Positions 8,868 to 15,694 of a stretch of DNA of 64,000 bases are shown here, one piece after another; position 1 is the first letter of the stretch; each line of letters begins with the position of its first letter. The notes under the pieces were generated by a model. It worked only from the letters and a program-made list of their open reading frames with translations. It did not search any database and was not told the origin of the DNA. The translations under genes and the position numbers were made by a program. The stretch comes from Leptospirales bacterium (GTDB lineage: Bacteria > Spirochaetota > Leptospiria > Leptospirales > Leptonemataceae): the NCBI GenBank assembly GCA_016788865.1, contig JAEUSB010000017.1, forward strand, positions 1 through 64,000. The letters run 5' to 3'.

Positions 8868-9839
8868 GTGTCACTCGTCTCAGTTCGGGATCTTAAAGTT
8901 CGCTTTCATAGCCGGCATGGGCTAGCCCGGGCCGTCGACGGCGTCGGTTTCCAGATCAAAACGGGACAAACGCACGCCCTGGTCGGAGAATCAGGTTGTG
9001 GCAAATCGGTCACATCTCTTGCCCTTGCCGGGCTTCTGCCGCGCGTCGGGGTAGAAATGGAGGCTGCCGAACTTCGCTTTCGAGATACAAACCTTCTCGA
9101 GCTGAATCCATTCCAGTATCGCGAGATTCGGGGACGCCATATTGCCATGATATTCCAGGAGCCGATGACGGCACTGAATCCAGTTATGCGTGTGGGCAAT
9201 CAGATACTGGAGGCTATCTTACTGCATGAGTCACCGGACGGTCAGAATCTCAAGAAACGGGTCATTGACCTCATGGCGAATACGGGTTTAGCCGAGCCGG
9301 ATCTGGTTTTTGAAAAATATCCTCACCAGCTCTCCGGTGGTATGCGGCAGCGCATAATGATTGCGATGGCTCTCGCCCTCAAACCTGCGTTGCTCATAGC
9401 GGATGAACCAACGACTGCGCTCGACGTTACTGTCCAGGCACAAATTCTCTCTCTAATGAATCAGTTACAAACCGAACTCGGAACTGCGATTCTGCTGATC
9501 ACGCACGACCTTGGTGTCGTTGCAAGCACAGCGCATACAATGTCTGTTCTGTATGCTGGCCAGGTTGTGGAGGCCGGGCGGGTCCGGGATGTATTTGCCA
9601 ATCCAACGCATCCTTACACGGAGGCGCTGTTTGCGGCGTTGCCCGCACGTGCCAGAGAGGGGGAGCTGAAGCCAATCCCCGGATCCGTTCCCTCTGCCAC
9701 CGAATATTCCCGGCTTTCACCTTGCCGATTCTTCGAGCGCTGCCAGTATAAGAATGATACGTGCTTTCGCAAGCCACTTGCCAGCGGCCATACCTCATGG
9801 TGCGGGAGGCAGAGCGGAACCGGGGAATCTGCAGCGTGA
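8868..9839 (+). CDS. Peptide-type ABC transporter ATP-binding protein (OppD/DppD class)
   Basis: Energises the importer encoded by the genes at 3099-7050. 323 residues from GTG 8868; the open frame reaches back to 8688, but that part is antisense to the receptor gene and not homologous. Walker A GESGCGKS at 40-47, signature LSGGMRQR at 155-162, Walker [13 protein letters not shown] at 175-186, H-loop His at about 213. The C-terminal oligo_HPY extension carries Cys286, Cys292, Cys299 and Cys312, the spacing seen in Opp/Dpp ATPases that bind an iron-sulphur cluster. No OppF partner is present in the window, so this may be a homodimer or use a subunit encoded elsewhere. The TGA overlaps the next GTG start. 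Confidence 0.93.
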   Translation: MSLVSVRDLKVRFHSRHGLARAVDGVGFQIKTGQTHALVGESGCGKSVTSLALAGLLPRVGVEMEAAELRFRDTNLLELNPFQYREIRGRHIAMIFQEPMTALNPVMRVGNQILEAILLHESPDGQNLKKRVIDLMANTGLAEPDLVFEKYPHQLSGGMRQRIMIAMALALKPALLIADEPTTALDVTVQAQILSLMNQLQTELGTAILLITHDLGVVASTAHTMSVLYAGQVVEAGRVRDVFANPTHPYTEALFAALPARAREGELKPIPGSVPSATEYSRLSPCRFFERCQYKNDTCFRKPLASGHTSWCGRQSGTGESAA

Positions 9840-11335
9840 CATCTCGACGAATACTGGCGTCGGTAGCATTCGGCAGTGTGATCTTCGTTTTCTTCCTGAT
9901 CTTTCTCCAGGGTGACCGGACAACTCAGTTCGGCGACTTTGGAATTATGTATGTGCAGATGACAGATGTTATCAGCACGAAATATTCAACGTTTGAGTTT
10001 CAATATCGCGGCCGAGATATTGATCCAACCTTAGAGTTCGTTCCATTCCGAAAACCATTCCTTGGAATAGTCCGAGGATCGGCGTATATTGATTTCCCTC
10101 CATACTTTCCCGCCGTGGCGGCACCATTTTATCAAATCCTCGGTACGGGTGGAATGTACATTCCGGGATTCATTTCCGTTATCGGTGTGATCTTTTTATT
10201 GATTCGCATTGGGAGAGTTTGCGGCCTGAACAGCGGGGCAATTGCATTTGCAATTCCATTGTACCTGCTGGGAACGCGAGTGCTGCTTTACAACATTGTA
10301 TTTCACGAATATCCAATCGCTATCTTTCTCTCAACACTCTCGATCTATCTACTGTTGCGTTACGCTGATCGCGGCGCAGCAATCGATTTGATCCTGTTCG
10401 GCTTTGTGTCAGCGTTGGCGTTGTACTTCCGACTCGAAGTGATTTTCGTAACGATAGGATTCGCCCTGGCCGTTCTGTTTGCAGACCGTGCCTGGTTCAG
10501 GATTCCGGGCTTTTCTATTCTTGGATTCTTTTTGCCGTTTTGCATTCTGATGGGGCTGAATCAGTACATTCACGGGCACCCGCTTGGACTACGCTTCGCT
10601 CTGACGCTGGATGACAGTGCATCGCTGAGTCGTCTCTACATTATCCAGGAAACCCTTTTCTCGAAGCTCCGTGGCCTGGTTCCCCAGTCTCCTTTCTTGC
10701 TTCTGGCATTTGTGGTTGGACTGATTGAAAAGAAACGGACAATTCGGATCGCCTGGGTTGGACTGTGCGTTAGCGCGATTCTCATCTTACTGACCTCTCC
10801 CAACCATGGTGACCATATGGCACCACGTTATCTCTTTGGACTGTTCCCGCTGGCTGTAATCCTCAGCTTGAAATCAATCGATGGCTTTCGCAAGTTTGGT
10901 AACTGGCCGCAGCGAGTGGCACTGGTGATCTTGATACTCCTTTCGGGCTATTCGGTGAGGCAAACCTGGAGCGCTTTTGCGTTCTACGCGCAAGTAACTG
11001 AGGAAGTCCGCAGTTTGAATGCGTTCGCATCAAAGCATGCCGAGGATGTTCTGGTCTTGCGTGAATATGCGCTGGCGCTAAATCTCCAGAACAGTTTCGG
11101 GAGCCGGAAAGTATTCCTGGCGGATTCGGAGCATAGCATTTCGCGCTTGCAGAGGTTGTTGCGCGAGCGAGGCGTTTCCAGTTTTACCGTCGTTGGCAAG
11201 AACCCCGAGATGCCCGGTCAAGGCATGGAGCATTGTGGGGGCCAGCGAGTTGATTTTCAGCCCGACGGTTTTGTAGCGGCTCGCGTATGTACGGCTGGAA
11301 AAATTTATGTGGCTCAGATGACGCGACCTCAATAG
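9836..11335 (+). CDS. Multi-pass membrane protein, putative glycosyltransferase of the leptospiral LA_3751/LA_3752 type
   Basis: 499 residues from GTG 9836, which overlaps the ATPase stop (GTGA). About ten hydrophobic segments alternate with short loops. An N-terminal extracytoplasmic loop (GDFGIMYVQMTDVISTKYST, about residues 36-55) contains an acidic residue after TM1, as in GT-C glycosyltransferases. The pattern matches a leptospiral family annotated as putative glycosyltransferases, but I infer this from overall look rather than a catalytic motif. The C-terminal 100 residues form a soluble domain with a cysteine pair. Translational overlap with a peptide-importer ATPase gene is unexpected for a glycosyltransferase. 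Confidence 0.65.
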   Translation: MTSRRILASVAFGSVIFVFFLIFLQGDRTTQFGDFGIMYVQMTDVISTKYSTFEFQYRGRDIDPTLEFVPFRKPFLGIVRGSAYIDFPPYFPAVAAPFYQILGTGGMYIPGFISVIGVIFLLIRIGRVCGLNSGAIAFAIPLYLLGTRVLLYNIVFHEYPIAIFLSTLSIYLLLRYADRGAAIDLILFGFVSALALYFRLEVIFVTIGFALAVLFADRAWFRIPGFSILGFFLPFCILMGLNQYIHGHPLGLRFALTLDDSASLSRLYIIQETLFSKLRGLVPQSPFLLLAFVVGLIEKKRTIRIAWVGLCVSAILILLTSPNHGDHMAPRYLFGLFPLAVILSLKSIDGFRKFGNWPQRVALVILILLSGYSVRQTWSAFAFYAQVTEEVRSLNAFASKHAEDVLVLREYALALNLQNSFGSRKVFLADSEHSISRLQRLLRERGVSSFTVVGKNPEMPGQGMEHCGGQRVDFQPDGFVAARVCTAGKIYVAQMTRPQ

Positions 11336-11389
11336 GCCTCGGCATGTTTAATTCCTTGCCCGGTTTCTCCGGAAACGATGGAATGCCCT

Positions 11390-13123
11390 ATGATTCAAGG
11401 AAACTACTACACCGACAACGAAGACCTTCAAAACCATTTTAAGCATTTCATAGATTGGAAAGAAATCATCGACCTGTACGAAGACGGATTTCGAGACGCT
11501 CAAGAGTACAAGTCCACCGGCAATGAAAGGTTAGCTATGGCACCCTCTTCGCATGAAGAGGCGCTGACGTTTTACGAACAGATTCTGGACGCATATGGCG
11601 ATCTCTGTGGAAACGAAATGTCGCAGTTGGCAGCACCCATGGACCGCCAGGGGCTCAAGTTCGAGAACGGCAAAGTCACTCACCCGCCAGAAATCGAAAA
11701 ATTCTTTGAGAAGTTCAACGACGCAGGACTGCGCCCCCTCGCATTCCAGAAGCGCTACGGTGGCATTGGGGTGCCTAACGTGGTTAAAGCGTTGGGGCAT
11801 GAGATGAGTTACCGCGCGGATGGGGCGATTAGCATCTCTGTTGCGTCGGTCAATCTGGCCGCGATCCTGGAAGCGTATGCGGACAAGGAAATGCGTGATC
11901 ACTGGATTCCAAAGCTTATCAACGACCGTTATTCGGTAACTATGGGCTTGAGCGAAGCGGACTTTGGTTCCGACCTGCCTTCAATTAGAACACGTGCCGA
12001 GAAAATTGACGGCAAATGGCGTCTCACTGGTACCAAGCGGTTCCAGACAATGGCCTGTGGCCTAAACAAGTACCCGGCCGCGTTGCTCGCGCTGGCTCGT
12101 ACAGGCGGAGTCGACAGCGGAGCGCGCGGGTTGTCGTTCTTCCTGGTGGAAGGAAAGGACATAGAAGTTACCGGAATCGAAAAGAAACTTGGAATCAAAG
12201 CATCGCCCACATGTGAGGTGGCTTTTGAAAATGCTGAGGGTCATTTGATTGGAGAGGAAGGGCATGGGCTTTCGCGTTACGTGATAGGAATGTTGAACGG
12301 AGCAAGGCTGAGCGTTGCATCGCAAGGAACGGGACTTGCAACCGCAGCCTGGTTTGAAGCAAAGAAATACGCGCGCGAGCGGATTCAATTTGGAAAGCCA
12401 ATCGATCAAATTCCTGCTGTAGCAAAAATGCTGCGCCGCATGGAGCGCGAATCAAAGGCAATGCGCTGCTTGATGATTGAAGCTGCATCGGCTGTGGATC
12501 ACTATCATTGGCGTTCCCTTCGCGCAATCAACGCGAATGAAAAACAGCCAAAAGACGAATCCATGCGCAAGTGGGAGAAACTCGCAAGTACCATTACGCC
12601 AATGGCAAAATACTACATTTCGGAAATGTGCAATTCAATCGCCTATGATGCTATTCAGGTGTTTGGAGGAGCAGGTTTTATCGAAGAATACGATGTGGCT
12701 CGCCTTTACAGAGACGCCCGCATCACCAATATCTATGACGGCACCACTCAGATTCAGGTGAATGCAGCAATTGGAGGCGTTGTCAGTGGAATGGCGGAAA
12801 CCGGCGGGCTGCGTTCGCATCTCCAGGGAATGCTCGATCTGGTTGCCCGGGAGGCTGCTCCGGAATCAAAAATTCAGACGGAACTGTTCGCTGAGCTTGA
12901 GTCGCTCGTGACCATCTACAAAGGACTGGAAGGAGAGAAAAAAGATTTTTCTTCGTTCGAGGTAGTAGAAACGGCAACTCGCACGCTCAACTCCCTTGCT
13001 CTCGCCAAAACAAGCCTGAAGCTTTCAGGTGAGGCCAGGAAGGAGCGGTTTAAGCTTGCAGAAGAGTACGCAGTCGAAAGCCTCGGGACAGCCCTCTCTT
13101 CAAAGCTCAAAATGACGCGCTGA
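11390..13123 (+). CDS. Acyl-CoA dehydrogenase family protein (large, C-terminally extended)
   Basis: FAD-dependent alpha,beta-oxidation of an acyl-CoA thioester. 577 residues from ATG 11390; an ATG four codons earlier (11378) is equally possible. Readable landmarks: SEADFGSDL (about 182-190) and WRLTGTKRFQT in the middle beta domain, RIQFGKPIDQIPAVAKML in the C-terminal helical domain, and ARITNIYDGTTQIQ near 444-457. The length and a roughly 120-residue C-terminal extension place it with the AcdA/DmdC-like group. In most relatives the last motif is YEGT with a catalytic glutamate; here it is Asp450. Followed by a possible terminator hairpin (arms 13147-13151 and 13164-13168) and then the desaturase gene. 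Confidence 0.9.
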   Translation: MIQGNYYTDNEDLQNHFKHFIDWKEIIDLYEDGFRDAQEYKSTGNERLAMAPSSHEEALTFYEQILDAYGDLCGNEMSQLAAPMDRQGLKFENGKVTHPPEIEKFFEKFNDAGLRPLAFQKRYGGIGVPNVVKALGHEMSYRADGAISISVASVNLAAILEAYADKEMRDHWIPKLINDRYSVTMGLSEADFGSDLPSIRTRAEKIDGKWRLTGTKRFQTMACGLNKYPAALLALARTGGVDSGARGLSFFLVEGKDIEVTGIEKKLGIKASPTCEVAFENAEGHLIGEEGHGLSRYVIGMLNGARLSVASQGTGLATAAWFEAKKYARERIQFGKPIDQIPAVAKMLRRMERESKAMRCLMIEAASAVDHYHWRSLRAINANEKQPKDESMRKWEKLASTITPMAKYYISEMCNSIAYDAIQVFGGAGFIEEYDVARLYRDARITNIYDGTTQIQVNAAIGGVVSGMAETGGLRSHLQGMLDLVAREAAPESKIQTELFAELESLVTIYKGLEGEKKDFSSFEVVETATRTLNSLALAKTSLKLSGEARKERFKLAEEYAVESLGTALSSKLKMTR

Positions 13124-13180
13124 GCCCCCTCTGCTGATGTTTGAAAAACCCTTGCACGCCCGGGGGTTGTTTTAAACATG

Positions 13181-13207
13181 GCTATATCTAACAGAGTTAG
13201 ATATAGC
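13181..13207 (+). promoter_or_regulatory. Perfect 12-bp inverted repeat upstream of desaturase gene (probable operator)
   Basis: Arms GCTATATCTAAC and GTTAGATATAGC are exact reverse complements separated by AGA, ending 15 bases before the desaturase ATG and just before its GGAGG ribosome site. The symmetry and position fit binding by a dimeric repressor, for example of the TetR family, many of which control desaturase and other lipid genes. A leader-RNA hairpin that restricts ribosome access is the alternative. No regulator gene lies beside it. A TTGCAC at 13152-13157 could be a -35 box, but the -10 is unclear. Confidence 0.6.
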
Positions 13208-13222
13208 AAGGAGGCCTGTTCT

Positions 13223-14014
13223 ATGGAATACTACATACTCTGCGCGGTGATTTTTGCCGTCGCTTATGCGATCAACGCTACCTATATTTCAGTTTTTTAC
13301 CATCGCGGACTCACCCACGGAGCGGTTACCCTGCCGTCCCGCGTGCGGGATTTCGTTGTGGCCAGCGGGCCCTGGGTTATGGGCATCGATGCAAAGACCT
13401 GGTGCACCATGCATCGCCTTCATCATCGCCATTCTGACGATGAAAAGGATCCTCACAGCCCGCTGAATTCCAGCATCCCTCGGGTGATTGTGGAGCAGCT
13501 CCGTTCCTATGAGCGCATCATGCGCGGTCTCGCGGCTGGAAAGAAGCAGTACACTTCGGAAGTACCGGATCTGGATTTCCAGGTTCATTGGATATACAGA
13601 AAGAAGCTCTGGTGGGTGCCGTACGCGCTGCACCTGGCGATTTCAGTGGCGCTGTCGGTTGCTTTCGGTGGATGGTTAATCGGTTTTGCTTTCTATTCTG
13701 GCATGGTTACTCATCCAATCCAGGGTTGGATGGTGAACGCCTTTGGACATTCCATGGGCTACCAGACGTTTGATAACCAGGATAATTCAAGAAACAACAA
13801 CATTGTCTCCTGGCTGGTTATGGGTGAGGGCTATCAGAATAACCACCACAAGCACCCACGATCTCCAAAATTTTCTTATCGCTGGTTCGAAGTAGACTAT
13901 GGTTACACTGTTTGCCAGGTGTTGCAATTGCTGGGAGTCCTTAAAATAGAAAAGGAACACATTATCCACGTTGCGGAAAAACGCGAAGCAACGTTAGTCG
14001 AGAACGTAGCCTGA
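13223..14014 (+). CDS. Membrane fatty-acid (acyl-CoA/acyl-lipid) desaturase
   Basis: Di-iron membrane enzyme that introduces a cis double bond in acyl chains. 263 residues from ATG 13223, preceded by AAGGAGG with good spacing. The histidine clusters of the family are present: HRGLTH (27-32), HRLHH (64-68, within a longer HRLHHRHSDDEKDPH) and NNHHKH (206-211). Hydrophobic segments at about 4-24, 40-58, 131-150 and 152-170. The short length (about 260 rather than 300 or more) and first box spaced HxxxxH fit the Delta-9 type. A strong terminator follows at 14045. Confidence 0.92.
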   Translation: MEYYILCAVIFAVAYAINATYISVFYHRGLTHGAVTLPSRVRDFVVASGPWVMGIDAKTWCTMHRLHHRHSDDEKDPHSPLNSSIPRVIVEQLRSYERIMRGLAAGKKQYTSEVPDLDFQVHWIYRKKLWWVPYALHLAISVALSVAFGGWLIGFAFYSGMVTHPIQGWMVNAFGHSMGYQTFDNQDNSRNNNIVSWLVMGEGYQNNHHKHPRSPKFSYRWFEVDYGYTVCQVLQLLGVLKIEKEHIIHVAEKREATLVENVA

Positions 14015-14044
14015 GTTCATTGTAAACAGGTTCCCGATAGTGAT

Positions 14045-14078
14045 CAGTCCGGTGCAGGCGCATCGGACTGTTTTGTTT
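14045..14078 (+). terminator. Rho-independent terminator after desaturase gene
   Basis: CAGTCCG (14045-14051) pairs with CGGACTG (14064-14070); the inner bases GTGC and GCAT extend the stem (one G-T pair) around an AGGC tetraloop. TTTTGTTT follows directly. The 31-bp distance from the desaturase stop fits termination of that gene, probably before the convergent VOC gene. Confidence 0.85.
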
Positions 14079-14123
14079 ATAAGCTTCGCGTCCTCCAGAC
14101 AGTGGCAGGCGGCTTTTTGCGAA

Positions 14124-14495
14124 CTAGAATTGAGTCAAGGAAAGCAAGTTTCCGTCCGGGTCCTTGAACCATGCTATCAAGGAGCCGTCTGGTGTTTGCC
14201 AGATTCCATCGTTGTCCTGCTTCAGGAAATCATACACCTCGAAGCGGATTCCCAGGTTTTTCAGTTCCTTGATCCGATTTCTAATAACCCCAACCTTCCA
14301 ACCAAGTGATGTAAATGGGTGGGGAGAAAGTGATTCTACTTTTTGAATGCGGATCATCGTGGATTCATTCTCGAAAACCAGGGCGAACGGCTCATCCGCA
14401 ACGAACGTGAGTCCGATTATATCCCGATAAAAGATCAGCGCCCGAGAAGGATTGGTGGTCGCAAGGAATGCGATGAGGGCGCCAGTTTTAGTCAA
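14124..14495 (-). CDS. VOC (glyoxalase/bleomycin-resistance) family protein
   Basis: 123 residues, TTG start at 14495, 4 bases after the stop of the upstream 79-aa gene. The fold pattern is clear: RALIFYRDIIGLTFVADEPF in the first half and FKDPDGNLLSL at the end, as in small single-domain VOC proteins that dimerise to form a metal site. Substrate cannot be deduced; members include lyases, dioxygenases and antibiotic-binding proteins. Likely co-transcribed with the 79-aa gene. Confidence 0.85.
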   Translation of the reverse strand: MTKTGALIAFLATTNPSRALIFYRDIIGLTFVADEPFALVFENESTMIRIQKVESLSPHPFTSLGWKVGVIRNRIKELKNLGIRFEVYDFLKQDNDGIWQTPDGSLIAWFKDPDGNLLSLTQF

Positions 14496-14499
14496 TTGC

Positions 14500-14739
14500 T
14501 CAGCCTGCGGCCAGGATGAAATCCTTGAAGCCCTTTAAGAGTTCTTCGGAACCAGTGAAGAGCAATTCAACGTCATTGGTTTCAAGGTTCAGAATTACCG
14601 GAGTCCGTAGGCATCGTGAGAAATCGTCCGGAGTCAATTTGTCAGCTTGATCCTGTAAGAACTTATACCAGGTAGCCAGGATAACTTTAAGGTCTGTGAT
14701 CTCGCGAACGGGCATCGATATTACTTTTTCGTTAGTCAT
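14500..14739 (-). CDS. Small conserved-looking protein of unknown function (79 aa)
   Basis: ATG 14739 is preceded by AGGTGG at good spacing. The 79-residue product is soluble and acidic, with an evident hydrophobic heptad-like helix (VILATWYKFLQDQADKL) and a C-terminal FTGSEELLKGFKDFI. No motif recognised. Four bases separate it from the VOC gene downstream, so the two probably form a two-gene unit. Confidence 0.65.
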   Translation of the reverse strand: MTNEKVISMPVREITDLKVILATWYKFLQDQADKLTPDDFSRCLRTPVILNLETNDVELLFTGSEELLKGFKDFILAAG

Positions 14740-14809
14740 TTGTTTCCACCTGGAGTCCGAATCAGCTTATCCAGGCTCTACTGTTCGGCGGACAGGCAGT
14801 TATTGTAAA

Positions 14810-15694
14810 TCAAAATCTGAGTCCGACGCTGACGAAGATTTGTGTCACGCCCAGGGAAAGTTCGGTTTGCTTGCGAATGAGGGAAACCTGGGTGGGTCCC
14901 AGGATAGGATCCCGGTCAATTGCGAACGTTTGAAGGAACTGCGATGCGGAAAGCGGAAACAAGCCACCATTGCGCAAGTTAACCCAGTAGCCATCGCTGC
15001 CATTGACGTTGCCAGTAAATCGGCCCAAATACATGAAGGTGTGCGAAAGCCCACCGCGTAAGAAGACATAATCATTCAAACTCTTGAGTGCTGCGCCCTC
15101 TATGCGAAGGAGGCTACCGTACGCGGCGCGGTGGCTTGTGTGCTGTCGACTGAGCTGGAACTGACTTTGAAAGTAACCATCTGTTCTCCAGCGTGGTTCG
15201 GTCACGAAGCCGAGCGTTCCTCCAACTTCGTAGGACCATCGTCGTGATTCCAGGGGTCTAAAGCGATAATGATATGTCAGCCCGAAGTACGGGATGAGGA
15301 AATTCCATTTTGAAGTGAAATATACGCCATCCGTACGGAGTTGCCTCACGGAAATGTCAGGTGCATAGGTTCGGCCCACCATCAATCCGAAGAGACTCTG
15401 ATCCGAGATCACGTCGCCAATCCGGATCCAACCTTCCGCAGACGGCATGCTATTGAAATCCGAGTGCCTTGTTACGCTAAATACACTCGGACTCAGGCTT
15501 GTCCTGAAATTGTTGAGACCCGTGTCAAGAGTGCTGGCTGAACGGTAACCGACACTCCCGCTCATTCCTATTTCAAACGGAAATGCAGAAAGTGGATTAG
15601 AACTCCCGATCGTCGCCAGCACAAGCACGATCCGGCAAAATGCCTTGACCTGAGATGATCGAATATCAGACAAAGTGGAAGCCGAGCCAATCAT
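14810..15694 (-). CDS. Probable outer-membrane beta-barrel protein of unknown function
   Basis: 294 residues from ATG 15694; a TTG at 15673 is an alternative. A hydrophobic segment (FCRIVLVLATIGSS) ending SAFPF looks like a signal peptide. The mature part is rich in alternating polar/aromatic stretches such as FLIPYFGLTYHYRF and RRWSYEVGGTLGFV, and it ends with a terminal phenylalanine (FVSVGLRF), the usual outer-membrane assembly signal. Family not recognised. The proposed start overlaps, on the other strand, the start of the decarboxylase fusion gene at 15693. Confidence 0.65.
   Translation of the reverse strand: MIGSASTLSDIRSSQVKAFCRIVLVLATIGSSNPLSAFPFEIGMSGSVGYRSASTLDTGLNNFRTSLSPSVFSVTRHSDFNSMPSAEGWIRIGDVISDQSLFGLMVGRTYAPDISVRQLRTDGVYFTSKWNFLIPYFGLTYHYRFRPLESRRWSYEVGGTLGFVTEPRWRTDGYFQSQFQLSRQHTSHRAAYGSLLRIEGAALKSLNDYVFLRGGLSHTFMYLGRFTGNVNGSDGYWVNLRNGGLFPLSASQFLQTFAIDRDPILGPTQVSLIRKQTELSLGVTQIFVSVGLRF

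Noticed and set aside
13147-13168. Hairpin AACCC/GGGTT after the acyl-CoA dehydrogenase gene as terminator
   Set aside because: Only a 5-bp stem and an interrupted T-run; recorded only as a possibility in the gene entry.
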